From positions 8,954,270 to 9,018,269 of the forward strand of contig NC_074726.1 in the NCBI RefSeq assembly GCF_947242115.1: a stretch of DNA of 64,000 bases, in the 5' to 3' direction. The translations under genes and the position numbers were made by a program. Shown here in pieces: positions 44,165 to 55,184 of this stretch. The stretch comes from Biomphalaria glabrata (lineage: Eukaryota > Mollusca > Gastropoda > Planorbidae). The notes beneath the pieces are model-generated. The model saw nothing but the letters and a program-made list of their open reading frames with translations, made no database searches and was not told where the DNA came from. Position 1 is the stretch's first letter; each line of letters starts with the position of its first letter.

Positions 44165-46484
44165 TGCAAGTTTAACAGTAAGGTACAGCTTGGTACAGAT
44201 CAGTACGGCTTAGTACTATCCAGTACAGTGAAGCGCCACGGCAATTTTCTACACTACTTGTGTACCGTAACAGATCGAAGAGTTCAGAATAAATAAAATT
44301 ATATAAAACAGGAACTTGAGCCGTCTACTTATTTGAATTGATTGATTTTTATTTGTTTGTCTACAAGCAAATTAAGCTAGAACAAGATAAATTCGTAACC
44401 GTATTAATATATTCACGTATTGGACACTGTAGCGAGGGAAGAACTCAAATATTTATAAATATAATCTCAATTCCATTTTCTTTTATTTGGATATGTATAC
44501 ATTAATTAATAATGTATATTTTGTTTTCAAATGTTGAGGCCCCATTTTGGTTTGTGGCCCTAGGCGGTTGCAAAGTCTGACCAAGTCAAAATAAGGCCCA
44601 GTATACTCTCAGTCCCAAAATCTGACTTTGCTAAGATTTCAAGACTAGATTCATATTTCATTTTTCTGCTGCTATTTACACCTAGAAACAATATTTTTTA
44701 AACCGGAAATGCAAATACCAGTCTATTATTATAAATTATGTTTATGTGTCAGAACGTAGGACGTAAGTATCTTCTTTTTTTAAAGTAGCGTCTGTAATAT
44801 ATAAGATAAGATAAGCAGAGAAGTTGACCTTATAGTAATCTATTTCAGCGGAACCAAAAGGTCAAGCTGCCTACGCTTTGTGTGTGATCTCAACGCTGGC
44901 TGCGTCCACAGCGCTGACCGCAATAGCCATAGATCTAATAACACAGCTGTTGAAGAAAAAGTCCGAAAAACTCGCCAAGATCATCACTTTAGTCACGCTT
45001 ATAGCGGCCATTGTTGGGGGTGAGTATTGATAAGGTGGTCGTTGGAAAGCAGCTCCATACCTCAAGGGGAGAATTGTACTTGTAAGAGGGAAAGAACTGC
45101 ACATTTATAATCACATCTCTCATTACTGTAAGATTTATTTCTCATTTTCTGTTTCCATAAATTAATTAATTAAATGGTTAATTTTGTATTGATTCATGCT
45201 TTGTTACGGACAACGAATAATTATGCAAAATTTCAACCTAATCCGAGAATGGGAAATGTGAGAAATAACGTGTACAAAATTTGTACCAGACAGACAGACA
45301 GGGTGAGTTGGCATAAGCTTTGTAGGAATAGACTTCAACAATACACTTGAGTCACTTGATTTTTACGTTGATATGCAGTGGCGTAACTAGAATATTTGTT
45401 GCCTGGTGCAGCAGCCCCTTTTAATTATCTTAAAAAAAATAATAAGACACCGAACATGAACATTTGTTTAAAAAAAAAGTCATAGTTCAGTCGTTAGTGC
45501 TTCTTGAGCGTTGACTTGTGGTACTCCTGCACTACACGGTGTTCGTTAGGACTTCTCATCCAGTCAACCAACTTGCAGGTCTGGGTGTGCGATTTAACTC
45601 TCCGACTTTCGATATTTTTTTTCATCCGCGCTTTCACCCCCCCCCCCCTTTTTTTTCTATTCACTTATCTGCATTATTACAGATAAAGGTCAAAAGTTAC
45701 ATAATTCCGCAACCAAATAAAGTCACCTGTTTCTGTATGCAACGGTTTTAGAAAATGTCATTCGCCCATAACGAGCAACCACCTCAACTTGCCCTAATGT
45801 CAGGCGCCCCTTAGAGTTGGGTAGACTAAGGGGCGTCTTAAAAATCCCAAAGCTAAAAAAATATGAGACTTTACCGAGATTTTATCTAGAGACCCCCCGG
45901 TTCTGAAGCTAAGTGGTTTACCAATTAACCACCACGCCTACCCCCCATTTGAGGGAAGCTATTTTATTTTTGAATTCCTAATTATTTTTGTCTGGGGGGG
46001 GGGACATGATTAAATGAGCTGTGTGACGATTGATGAATTATTATTAATTTTTTTTTAACTCGCCTCGTTCAATAAAAAAAAAAAGATTTTTATTAGACTA
46101 TCTCTTCTTCAGAGAGAGGAACAAACGTAACAGATCAGTCGCTTCTAACATATTCTAGTGATAATCGGCTTGGGATTGATTGAACTTGATCTTGTCAAGA
46201 GAAATTAACTGCATTCAGACAAAATTTATTTTCTAATTATTTAGTAACTGTTTCTCATTCATCTTTTTTTTTCAGGAAATTTTGGCATCATTGGCTCGAT
46301 CATTCATGCAGCATGGTTAGGAGCGTTCTATTCTGACTCGACCATCTCATATACCCCAGGTGTTTCTTACTATCTGACAGTGATCGGCTCTCTGGCGCTC
46401 ATCATAGGTGGAGGACTAGCTCGTAGAGCCAGGAATGGAACCAGAATAGGCGAGAATAGCCAGGAAATCGACAATGAAAATTAA
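39703..46484 (+). CDS. Tetraspan membrane protein 3, PMP22/claudin-like (3 coding exons)
   Basis: Coding exons 39703-39862, 44849-45019 and 46276-46484 join to 179 residues. Both introns are phase 1 (donors T|GTGAGT and G|GTGAGT; acceptors ATTTCAG and TTTTCAG). The ATG directly follows the acceptor GGTTTTACTTAG. Four helices lie at about 13-33, 62-83, 96-120 and 137-158. The conserved block AAYALCVISTLAASTALT and the 171-nt middle exon match gene 1. The C tail is the longest of the set (about 22 residues, Asn/Glu/Arg-rich, ending IDNEN). A second good donor (GTAAGT at 39818), also phase 1, would shorten outer loop 1 by 15 residues; the long form aligns better with the paralogues. Intron 1 (about 5 kb) is almost wholly transposon sequence. 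Confidence 0.83.
40966..41690. mobile_element. TTAA-flanked MITE, copy 1 (725 bp)
   Basis: Ends GGGGAGGTATCCCT and AGGGATACCTCCCC, flanked by TTAA (40962-40965, 41691-41694), as expected of piggyBac- or Kolobok-type target sites. The interior includes ATGGCCGCTGTTACCATGGC. The second copy at 58280-58973 is nearly identical over its length. Confidence 0.85.
41860..42200 (+). mobile_element. LINE 3' coding tail inside the nested element
   Basis: Readings RWLRQILEVSYRDRV, SRPLSKIVSDKMN and DRFLWKQLDGECAERRGRV with a stop, in shifting frames, match the C-terminal part of the LINE family also seen at 1-160. Confidence 0.65.
43806..43974. repeat. Long imperfect hairpin (arms about 75 bp)
   Basis: The left arm 43806-43881 (AATCGTTATAGAAGGCCT...CCAATAGCTCATTGCCA) pairs with the right arm 43899-43974 (TGGCAACGAGCTATTGG...AGGCCTACAATAACGATT) around a 17-nt spacer. 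One arm has a single-copy relative at 50005-50095. It may be a fold-back MITE. Confidence 0.85.
43998..44105. promoter_or_regulatory. Cluster of CRE-like and heat-shock-like motifs
   Basis: Two perfect TGACGTCA palindromes (43998-44005, 44041-44048) alternate with three TTCNNGAA units (TTCTGGAA 44012, TTCCAGAA 44056 and 44098). Density is far above the surrounding A/T-rich sequence. It could be an LTR U3 or an intronic enhancer; motif identity is seen, function is inferred. Confidence 0.4.
44130..44161. repeat. (GA)n microsatellite
   Basis: About 16 AG units, just downstream of the TGACGTCA / TTCNNGAA cluster in intron 1 of tetraspan gene 3. Confidence 0.9.
44735..44820 (+). mobile_element. 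LINE 3' terminus adjacent to exon 2 of tetraspan gene 3
   Basis: CAGAACGTAGGACGTAAGTA, AAAGTAGCGTCTGTAATATA and ATAAGATAAGATAAG match the 3' UTR of the CR1-like LINE at 32680-32756. It ends 28 bp before the exon 2 acceptor. Confidence 0.75.
45160..45325 (-). repeat. Dispersed repeat C in intron 2 of tetraspan gene 3
   Basis: TTATGCAAAATTTCAACCTA, AACGTGTACAAAATTTGTAC, CAGACAGACAGACAGGGTGA and GCATAAGCTTTGTAGG form the reverse complement of the repeat C start. Confidence 0.7.
45377..45440. mobile_element. Solo hAT end (family of 35141)
   Basis: CAGTGGCGTAACTAGAATAT followed by GCCTGGTGCAGCAGCCCC resembles one end of the 35141-37705 element; the partner end is not visible. Confidence 0.5.
45735..45945 (-). 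mobile_element. SINE family A, divergent
   Basis: ATGTCAGGCGCCCCTTAGAG, GGGTAGACTAAGGGGCGTCT, CCCCGGTTCTGAAGCTAAGT and ACCAATTAACCACCACGCC. It is in intron 2 of tetraspan gene 3. Confidence 0.75.
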
Positions 46485-46570
46485 TATGCTTCTTTTGTCT
46501 AGCTCAATATTTTTTTGCAGTGTTGGAGATTTTGTTATATTTATTTATAAGCGTTTTTACGACAATTATA

Positions 46571-46576
46571 AATAAA
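46571..46576 (+). terminator. Poly(A) signal of tetraspan gene 3
   Basis: AATAAA lies 87 nt after the stop codon in an A/T-rich stretch. It implies a 3' UTR near 105 nt, comparable with gene 1. Confidence 0.5.
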
Positions 46577-46754
46577 ACAAGGTTACGGCGTAAAGAAATA
46601 ATTCTGAAAAATTATTTTGGAATAGAAATCCATAAAGGTTTACTTTTTATAGTCTAAAAAAAATTAAAAAAAAAAATATATATTTATATATGAACTAGAT
46701 TCTAGATATTTAACATTTGAGAGTAGCATGTAATGATACTGGGAAAGGGGGGGG

Positions 46755-47010
46755 GGCGGCATTTGAGTGATTAAGCGCGTTTGGCTTCCTAACCTGGAGT
46801 CCTGGATTCGAATCTCGATGAAGAGGGGTATTTTTAATTTCGGGAATTTATGGCACCCCTGAGTCCATCCAGAACTAATGGGTACCTGACTTTAGTTAGG
46901 GAAAGTAAAGGAGGTTGGTCGTTGTGCTGGCCTCACGACACCCTGCTCGTTAACTGTTGGATAATGAAACCTTAAATTTCATCTGCACTATAGATCGCAA
47001 GGGGAATTTT
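46755..47010 (+). mobile_element. SINE family A
   Basis: GGCGGCATTTGAGTGATTAA, GGATTCGAATCTCGATGAAG, CCCCTGAGTCCATCCAGAAC, ATGGGTACCTGACTTTAGTT, and a T-rich tail after GATCGCAAGG. Confidence 0.88.
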
Positions 47011-47336
47011 TTTTATTCGTTTTTTTACTATGTACTATGTAATGACAAATTTACAAAACTAGGAATATTGCCAAAAGTCCACTTGTGACAGAGATATGTA
47101 ATTTTAGTGAACAACGGTGTGAAATTAACTTACAGGAGAGTACTCAAGCAATATTAGCAATTGGTAGTTCTGGCTTAAACATATCCATTGACTTGACTAA
47201 TAATTACTATGAAGTGTTGTTTATATTTACTTATTTATTTTTAGCTTCACCAAACCTTTAGAGAATTTGTATCTTTTAAAAACTTGAAACTGTTGTATAT
47301 AAAATAAAGAATCTATGGTGGCAGATGGTAAAGCTA

Positions 47337-47405
47337 TCTCTCCCCAGCAAACGTTAGGTACCCATTAAAGTTTGGTGGACTCAAGGGAGTCCTTAAAATC
47401 TCGCA
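47337..47405 (-). mobile_element. SINE family A fragment
   Basis: CGTTAGGTACCCATTAAAGT and TGGACTCAAGGGAGTCCTTA match the reverse middle of family A. Confidence 0.6.
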
Positions 47406-48440
47406 AGTTACCATTATGTGTGACCGTTGTATTTGACCTTTTTGTTTTTATTTTGTGTGTCACATGATACCTACTTTTTCACCTTGTGACTGAAAAAAAA
47501 CAACAACAGAAATATATATTGGCACATTTCTTATGATATCAACGACTTTAGTCTCATTTTGTATTTTGAACCAAATATTAGTAATAACTTTTGGTAGTCT
47601 CTACTCATCTTCATTTAAGAGATGTAAGATGCTCATGATAAGAAAACGATTAGTTAATGAAGTAATCGTAAACATCTTAGATGAGTCAAATAACAATCTA
47701 AGTGACAGACAGACAACACAAAGACATTGTATGAACTGCTGTTTTTGTTTGACACATTTTGGAAGTGCATTCGGCCTTGAAGATTATTACATCCTAGCCC
47801 TAAACCCGCTCAACGCTAGAGAGTGATGGCCGAGCGAAACACTGTGTTTTATTTCTCAAGATTAGATTTTTCGTTTAGTCTCAGAAGGCATTTTGACTAT
47901 TTTGTTAACCTGAGGATTTGATTATCATTGCTGCTTTTTTCCCCAATGCAAACTGGCGTAAATAAAATTGTATTTTTCATATAAATGTATGTTTTGCACA
48001 GATGGACAATTGGAGCATGTTTTATAAGCCTTAAATGTATTATGATAGTATTATGCATTTAAAAATTATTATGTATTATGAACATTTATATAAATGAAAA
48101 TTAAATGCACATTTTATTTATCTTATCATGATACTGGTTTATGTACAGTTGTGAAGTACTTTCTACATATATAGTGATATTATTTAAACTTTTATAGCAA
48201 TATTTTTTTGTTTTATGAACAGAATTATAAACATTTTATTAGATTATAGATATAAGCTTGTAACACACATACTACAGCTGTTTCTTTTATTTTGTGTCTT
48301 TTTATATAACTCACTTTTTGTTTGCTACTCAATGGTAAGCTAAGATAGAGGGCTATATTATTACATTTGAAATCCTCTAGAAAAAAACAACTTAAGCTGA
48401 AGTTGAGATGTTTTCAAATTCAAACTTCAGAGTTATCAAA
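47406..48440. other. Unannotated DNA; possible SINE B fragment
   Basis: 47764-47835 (GAAGATTATTACATCCTAGC, GAGTGATGGCCGAGCG) weakly resembles reverse family B. The rest is A/T-rich without a recognised feature; the 97-codon open frame at 47533 has no domain. Confidence 0.35.
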
Positions 48441-48607
48441 CGTTCTACATGTTTCGGATGTTCCTTCAGAAGTGAAGATAATTACATTCTAGTCCAAACC
48501 TCCCGCAGGACGAAGAGGGATGGCAGCGGGCAGGGTTCAAACTCGGAACCTTTAAAACCCCGAACGACAGTCCAGAACGCGTACCGCTAGACCATGCAGC
48601 CATTGTG
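48441..48607 (-). mobile_element. SINE family B, near full length
   Basis: TCTACATGTTTCGGATGTTC, AATTACATTCTAGTCCAAAC, CTCCCGCAGGACGAAGAGGG, GTTCAAACTCGGAACC (B box) and CCGCTAGACCATGCAGCC (A box) form a reverse copy of the element at 27632. Confidence 0.85.
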
Positions 48608-49026
48608 CTTTCAAATGTCAAGACACAGCAAAAGAATAGCTTAGTTTTCGATGTGCTCCTTCTCTCGACAACGCTTTGAAAGGTAAACCTTGCCTTCGTG
48701 TACATAGAGGCAAATAGATTCTGTACGAGACAGCGGGAGGACATGACACACAATAAGAGTCTTTGTTTAGTCATCTGTCTCCCTGTCTGATTTAGGCAAC
48801 CGCTTCCAAGGGCACGATGGAAGAAAAAGAACTTGGGCTTATACGTCCTAGCATTTGGAACAATAAACTCGCTTTTATCTTTGTGTCTTCCTGACAGGCT
48901 TTGTGTGTGTCTTTACATTGAGAGTGTTGTCAACAGGTGTGATGTAGTTTTGTAATCATAAGTGCAGTATTGTCTGCTTACATAAATACACTCACGTGTG
49001 TAATATATATGTATGTATATATATAT

Positions 49027-49065
<39 letters not shown>

Positions 49066-50004
49066 CATAGATAGATTCCCATATCAACACAAAAAGACAC
49101 ACAACATTGCACATACGTTGAACAAAGAGGACTTCACTGCACAACACATAGGATCACTCGTGCGCTATCTACACAATACCAGGCTGAATGACAAGGTTCG
49201 TGAACTTTAAAAAGCCCTTTAACCTATTACTTTGTTCCCGATGCTAAGACCACGGGCTTGCAACACGAACGTGCTTCAAGGGTTGACTAAACACATTCAC
49301 AATATGTTATCATGCAAGTGTTCCTTGTCGTTTCGATTGATGTGTCTCTTAGTTAACTTCATAACATAACGACATCTTCTCTAGTCTGTGTTGACAAGAC
49401 GCACACTGTGGTGATTCGTAGACAAAGTGGATTAATATACATTATGATTTCGTCAATTCTTTTATGATCATCTATAGTGCATCAATAAGGAATTTCTTCC
49501 ATTCCGTAGAGTAGAAAAAAAGTAACACATTGAACCCAATAGGATAATAAAATTAAATAGGTCAATTTAAAGCCTCAAATGTTCGGAAGGCTTTTTTTAA
49601 TCTAGTGAAATATCTCTAGACACTGATGACACACAAAAAAGAAGAGTTTGTTCCAAAAGTAGCATGCTTCGTACTGCTGTGAAGTTTATTTGTATTGGAC
49701 GAATGTCAACATCCAGTCTATTTGCCCTCTATTGGTATCTAAGGCCATCTGAGTGTCTCGTATTGGATACATTTTGAATAATACCTTCAAACCAAGTATT
49801 TACATAACATCACCAGGTAAGAATCGTATCATTTGCTGCTGCTTTTTGGTTCTGTACATGTAATTATCTAAGCATGACCTTGCTTCTATTTCCGAAAATT
49901 TCCGAAAAAAAAAATCACTAAATAATAGTAGTATAGTTTTAGTTCTTCAAGGCCTACTTGCGTTGTATACTCCCAAAAATAATACCCGATTAAAGTGAAA
50001 CCAA
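48608..50004. other. Unannotated DNA
   Basis: It contains the AT/GA microsatellite at 49010. No splice-bounded exon or element end was recognised. Confidence 0.45.
49010..49076. repeat. (AT)n(GA)n microsatellite
   Basis: GTATATATATAT followed by about 16 AG units and GATACATAGATAGAT. Confidence 0.9.
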
Positions 50005-50095
50005 TCGTTATAGAACACTGGCCTGCAAAGTCACATCCTGTGGGGCACTGTGGGCAGTTTAGACGAATAGCGACGTGGTAACATCTATATCGAAT
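50005..50095. repeat. Relative of the 43806 hairpin arm
   Basis: CCAATCGTTATAGAACACTG, ATCCTGTGGGGCACTGTGGG and CAGTTTAGACGAATAGCG match the left arm of the hairpin; no second arm is seen here. Confidence 0.55.
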
Positions 50096-50308
50096 AGTCT
50101 CGAATTAGGGAAGCGTATGGTCATAGCTCAAAACCTGGTCACATGACATTCGTAGATTCTGACTTGTCAGATGAGCTCTAAACTTTACCTGAACCAAGTT
50201 CTCGGCAAAGATCTTTACTTTTAAAATTATATTTTCTAAGGTCTATCCAAAGAGAAAACTCCTAACACTGGTGCAGTCACGTGTTTGTCGCTCCAAACAG
50301 CTTGTATA

Positions 50309-50442
50309 AATAAACCGAGGAAGGCGTATACAATTCTTAATGCAGAAGTAGAAATGACACCAACAATCTCTTTGAAAACTACACTGAATATACATTTTTT
50401 TTTATAAACATACACATATTCAAGATGAAAGTCAAGGTATGT
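50309..50442 (+). promoter_or_regulatory. Candidate TATA promoter with short first coding exon
   Basis: A TATAAATA box (near 50309) lies 3' of CACGTG-containing DNA. About 120 nt downstream is an ATG (AAGATGAAAGTCAAG) followed at once by a consensus donor GTATGT, giving MKVK plus an intron. I could not find a following exon in phase. The stretch before it (50005-50100) resembles one arm of the hairpin at 43806, so this could instead be the edge of a mobile element. Confidence 0.25.
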
Positions 50443-50617
50443 AGTAACAAATGGGAAATGAGAATTTAAACAAGATATAGCTCACTAATAATACACGACT
50501 CTTTTGTCTCACATCTTTTTTGTCTCAGGTCTCTTCCTGTTTCTTACCATTTCAACTTTCACAGTATTTATTAACTTGAACAAGAAAAGATTACCTCGTA
50601 AGCTCATCAGAATTTTT

Positions 50618-50880
50618 ATCAGCGCGGTACCTGAGCGTTAAAGCGCTTGGCTTCTGAACCGGAGTCCGGGGTTCGAATCCTGGTTATGACTGGGATATTT
50701 AATTTTATAATCTTCGGGCGCCTCTGAGTCCACTCAGCTCTAATGGGTACCTGACATTAGTTGTGGAAAAGTAAAGGCGGTTGATCGTTGTGCTGGCCAC
50801 ATGACACCCTCGTTAACCGTAGGCCACAGAAACAGATGAACTTTACATCATCTGCTCTACAGACCGGTTTTGAGCCTCCA
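50618..50880 (+). mobile_element. SINE family A, reference-quality copy
   Basis: GCGCGGTACCTGAGCGTTAA, GCGCTTGGCTTCTGAACCGG, GGTTCGAATCCTGGTTATGA, GGGCGCCTCTGAGTCCACTC, AATGGGTACCTGACATTAGT, GGCGGTTGATCGTTGTGCTG and CATGACACCCTCGTTAACCG. The head keeps tRNA-like A and B boxes, so it is a Pol III SINE. Confidence 0.93.
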
Positions 50881-51126
50881 CTAACAAACCATCCGCCTCT
50901 CCCTTTTCTCGTGGTTACATCAAAAACTCGCACACACACTCCATAATGCACATATATATACTCTCACAACTGCTCAAACACACACACACACACTTACTAA
51001 GGCTCTTTCACAAAGAATGTCCTTAAATACAGAACTCAATGCACTTGGCTTCTGGTCTGGTTTGAAATGTAATAAAGAGCATTTGAAGTATAATGTTGTA
51101 TTATCTCCAGATTTTTACTTACTCTG

Positions 51127-51166
<40 letters not shown>

Positions 51167-52570
51167 ATGGGCGGCTAGTTTGATTCATACATAAAGCAAA
51201 TATATCATACATTAAAAAACATACAAAAACACAACTCTCAGTGTGTCGTTTCAACACTCTCATAAACATTTTAAATATCCGAGTGTCAAACTTTGTTTAT
51301 GAAAACGATTGAACTGCTCGTTATGTCTTCTTTTTTAAGTTAATTTTAATTATGATTTGTACTTTAAACTTTAAATACGGTGAAAGAAAACAAAACTTTT
51401 ATTATCAACTGTTAACAGCGACATCCCTAAGATTGGTTATTGAGTTTACCAACCCAGAGCGGCTAACGTAATTAACAAGTTTGAGTCATCGCCACCTGCA
51501 ATGTTCAATCAAAGAATAGAAAGAAATTAGACCACCACTCTCGATTTGAATTTTTGTAGGTAAATTAACCTACAACACATGGACTTTGGTATTCGGGTGA
51601 TATAGACCGGTGGTAATTAAAAATGTTAGGGCTTGTTTAACAAGTTGTTCAGATTAATTGTGTTAAAAAGAGTTAGTAGTATGGGAGTTAGTTTCAATTT
51701 TAGAGCAAACTCCATGCGTTTCATTATCATTTATTGTATGAGTCAGTCTGACTTGACTTTTATTTACTAAGCTCATTTGAACTCTGTCTAGTAAAAAGTT
51801 TGTACACGCCATTTTCACTTCACTCTCTCTAAATTTCTCTCTCTCCCTCTCACTCTCTTTTTTCCTTACTTTTCTTCGTCATCATATTAATCATAATTAA
51901 TGTATTCGCATGTCTTTCTACTTTAGCCACGTTGTTATTATGATAGAAGACAAAATTTGGAATTGAGTCCGGTGCTAGTCCACAATCTTCCTCCTCATCG
52001 TCACGTGTTTGTTTTTATTCTTATAAAGTTTTACTAACTTAACGGAGTCATCTGTACAGAATCATCGTATACAAAATCATCTTTATACTAGCATCTTAAC
52101 GCAGCCATCTTTAAAGAATAAAGGCGTTGCAACCCTCCTTACATTCTTTATCTCACAGACTTATTGCTGAATCGTCACGATGTTAAGGAAATCATCTTTG
52201 TTTATACTACCAAGTTTCTTAAACTTCACTTTTGTGTGTATTCTAAGCAAATTAAAAACATCTAAACATAGATCACTTCCTGCAGTCAATCTGCAAAGCT
52301 TTGGGAACATAACTCTTCAGTAACTCTCATCCATAGACATAAATAAATATAGACTGGAAGTAGGAAGTTATTTTTATTTGGGGGGAGTCAATATGTTTTA
52401 TGTACTATATCTATGTGAAAAAAAAATGGCGGCGATTGAGCTATAAATTCTAGGACTAACATTTCAGCCAATATATACCTTTGATCTTTAGTTTTGAAAA
52501 GTGCAAAACTGCCATATTCCCAATATTTTGTCTTTGTTTTATAATCATAGACATAGGCAAATATATATAG
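50881..52570. other. Unannotated DNA
   Basis: It contains CT runs (51131, 51825) and a short repeat C start (51770-51815, GTAAAAAGTTTGTACACGCC). No exon was recognised. Confidence 0.45.
51131..51165. repeat. (CT)n microsatellite
   Basis: About 17 TC units. A second CT-rich patch lies near 51825-51860. Confidence 0.9.
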
Positions 52571-52747
52571 GTTTGTGATGTGGATCTACAAACTTATCTT
52601 TTCCCAAATATTTCCGATAATAATTTGTTCTTTATCGTCCAGTCTATATATATATATGTCTATGCTCTCATCCAACAAGTGTTTACTTGTAGGTATTCTC
52701 CCCTTGCCATGGGCATTTTTTTTTAAATACCTTTTTTCACTGAACAG

Positions 52748-52919
52748 TTCACCGGGTCAAACACAAAATGTATTAGAAGTTGAACGACCAATGACATCAA
52801 AGACTGACGTATGCAGTCTCGTTGATAGCGACGTCGACGTATCTGATTTTAAGAATAGAAGATCGGCTGGAATGTCTTGTCTGACAGGTCCTGGATCAAT
52901 TCAGTCGAGAAATACATAA
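52748..52919 (+). CDS. Candidate terminal coding exon of an unknown gene
   Basis: A pyrimidine-rich acceptor (CTTTTTTCACTGAACAG) is followed by 57 open codons to a TAA. The sequence is compositionally protein-like: EVERPMTSKTDVCSLVDSD, then a Ser/Arg-rich tail ending SIQSRNT. It has no low-complexity bias, unlike the surrounding A/T-rich DNA. I recognise no family. No upstream exon is evident before the SINE at 50618. It could be the cytoplasmic tail of a small gene, an exon relic, or chance. Confidence 0.25.
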
Positions 52920-53026
52920 AGGGATGAATTTAAAAAGAGTTGTTCAACCAAAACAAATGTGTAAATAATTTCTTTTACGTAATGTAAGCACAAACTACCA
53001 TTACAGTTTACAAAATTTAACATGTG

Positions 53027-53060
<34 letters not shown>

Positions 53061-53090
53061 TTACAAAATCGCCAACAATTATTTCTTCTA

Positions 53091-53345
53091 CTGGCGCGGT
53101 GGCTAAGAGATATAGCGCTTGGCTTCCGAACCGGGGTCTGGAGTTCACATCCTGGTGAAGACTTGGATTTTTAATTTCGGAATCTTCGGGCGCCTCTGAG
53201 TCCAGCCAGCTCTTAGGGAAAAGTAAAGGCGGTTGGTCGTAGTGCTGGCCACATGGCGCCCTCGTTAACCGTAGGGCCACAGAAACAGATGAGCTTTACA
53301 TCATCTACCTTATAGCCCACAAGATCTGAAAGGGGAACTTTTTTA
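53091..53345 (+). mobile_element. SINE family A
   Basis: TGGCGCGGTGGCTAAGAGAT, GCGCTTGGCTTCCGAACCGG, CCTGGTGAAGACTTGGATTT, GGCGCCTCTGAGTCCAGCCA and GATCTGAAAGGGGAACTTTT plus a T-rich tail. Confidence 0.92.
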
Positions 53346-53419
53346 CTTTTTATTTCTTCTATAAAAGTTTCGAGATTAGTCTTAATGATCATTTAAACAC
53401 GATTAACAATTCGCTTATA

Positions 53420-53503
53420 CAGTCGAAACGGTTTAACCGGACCATACAAAGACTTAGTCGTTTTGGACCTAATAACCGGAAGTCCTATTAAACGGTTTCG
53501 ACT
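53420..53503. mobile_element. Miniature inverted-repeat element (84 bp, pogo/Tigger-like ends)
   Basis: AGTCGAAACGGTTTAACCGG at the left mirrors CCGGAAGTCC...TTAAACGGTTTCGACT at the right. TA precedes the left CAGTCG. The end sequence resembles pogo/Tigger elements; family assignment is tentative. Confidence 0.5.
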
Positions 53504-53947
53504 TTATTTTTTTTTAAGTAGTCAATGGTAAAAATAATTTTATTAAAATGTTTAAGTTTCGACGGAACTGTTATCACTGAAAGTAGACGGGTCAAAGACG
53601 AGCAACTGGCACGAGAATCAAGAAAACTTTGGGTTTGTTAGCAATCCCTAGATATCGAATTGGAAAACCGAATCTAAATCTGCTGCCTTTCGGCTATACC
53701 AAAACTTGAAAAGGCTTTGGTAGTAAAGGTCGAAAAAAAAATCAGAAGCCGGCGCAACGCCATATAAGAAAGTGCGACACACTAATTCCAAACTTGATCG
53801 CTACCTGCCGATTCCATCAGATGTATGGAGATGATAAGAGGACTGCTGTGTGGGTGACATTTTTCCGACCTTAGCTGGTGTCCAGCCTTTCATTTCAGTT
53901 CTATGAACTACTATGAAGTGAATGTGATTGAAATAGGCCAAGTCATG

Positions 53948-54112
<165 letters not shown>

Positions 54113-54130
54113 ATAAGTATTGGCTAAATA

Positions 54131-54392
54131 AGGAGTCGCGGTGGTTGAGTGGTTACTCGCTTGGCTTCCGAACCTGAAGCCCTGGGTTTGAATCCCGATA
54201 ATGACTGGGATTTTTAAATTTGGATTTTTAGGGCGCCCCAAAGTCCACCCTTCTCTAATGGGTACCTGATTTTAATTGGGGAAAGTAAAGGTGGTTGGTC
54301 GTTGTGATGGTCACATGACACCCTGTTAACCGTTGGCCAAGGAAACATCTACCCTATAGATTGAAAGGTCTGAAAGGTGAACTTTTAATGTC
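54131..54392 (+). mobile_element. SINE family A
   Basis: AGTCGCGGTGGTTGAGTGGT, CGCTTGGCTTCCGAACCTGA, GGTTTGAATCCCGATAATGA, TTAGGGCGCCCCAAAGTCCA and GTCTGAAAGGTGAACTTTTA. It follows the TATC microsatellite. Confidence 0.9.
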
Positions 54393-55180
54393 TGAGTCAG
54401 GTGGCTCAGGTAAAACAGCAAACTAGTTTGTGCGAATACACGGGGATACAGTGTTGACATGTCTTCCATTGTGGAAAACAAATAAATACCTTCACACATC
54501 TACCTATGTCAGGTGGTCGGAAAAAAAACAACACATAAATGTCGCCTTCTGTTGGAAACAATACAGTTTTGATAATAGGTCCTCCACAACCTGTTATCTT
54601 GAGATGTAGCTGTATAGCATAGCACTGCCTCTCTCACCCGTACCCTACAATAGAACCTTTCAATAAACTTTCTTGTATTGTTTTGTTATTGTTGTTGTTG
54701 TGTTTGCTCCCTTAAAAAACACACATTAACGTTTAACAAAAGAATATATCTATAAAATACACACACTCCAACATTTTTGTGTGTTTACTTTTTTTCTCAT
54801 ATTCACTTTAGTTAGGTCTTTGTTTGATAGTTAGTTTAATATTTCTTTGAGCTATCTTGTGATTATCTTGTTAGCTTTCTTCTGAAGTCCCTAGTATAAC
54901 TTGTAAGTTTGAATTAAGGTAAGAAAAATTTTATTACTAACTTAAACTGGAGCCAAGGAGGGGCTGGCTGTCTTGGTATTTGTAGAAATAATTGTTGGGT
55001 GACACTTAATGAAATGCTTATGCCACTTGGAAAAGCACGAAGACCTGTATTGCACTGTATAAGGTTTTATATTAATCCCTATAATAATATCTTTTTTAAG
55101 TGGTGGTGCACTGGGGGGGGGGGGGCTGTGATTTTTATTCTCTTGTACAAAAGGTCGTTTACAGACTTTACAGTTTAATA
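54393..55180. other. Unannotated DNA
   Basis: Only a poly-G run (55114) stands out. Confidence 0.45.
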
Positions 55181-55184
55181 TTTC

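Noticed and set aside
48466-48774. 102-codon minus-strand open frame
   Set aside because: Its latter half reads through a SINE family B copy; no domain or splice context.
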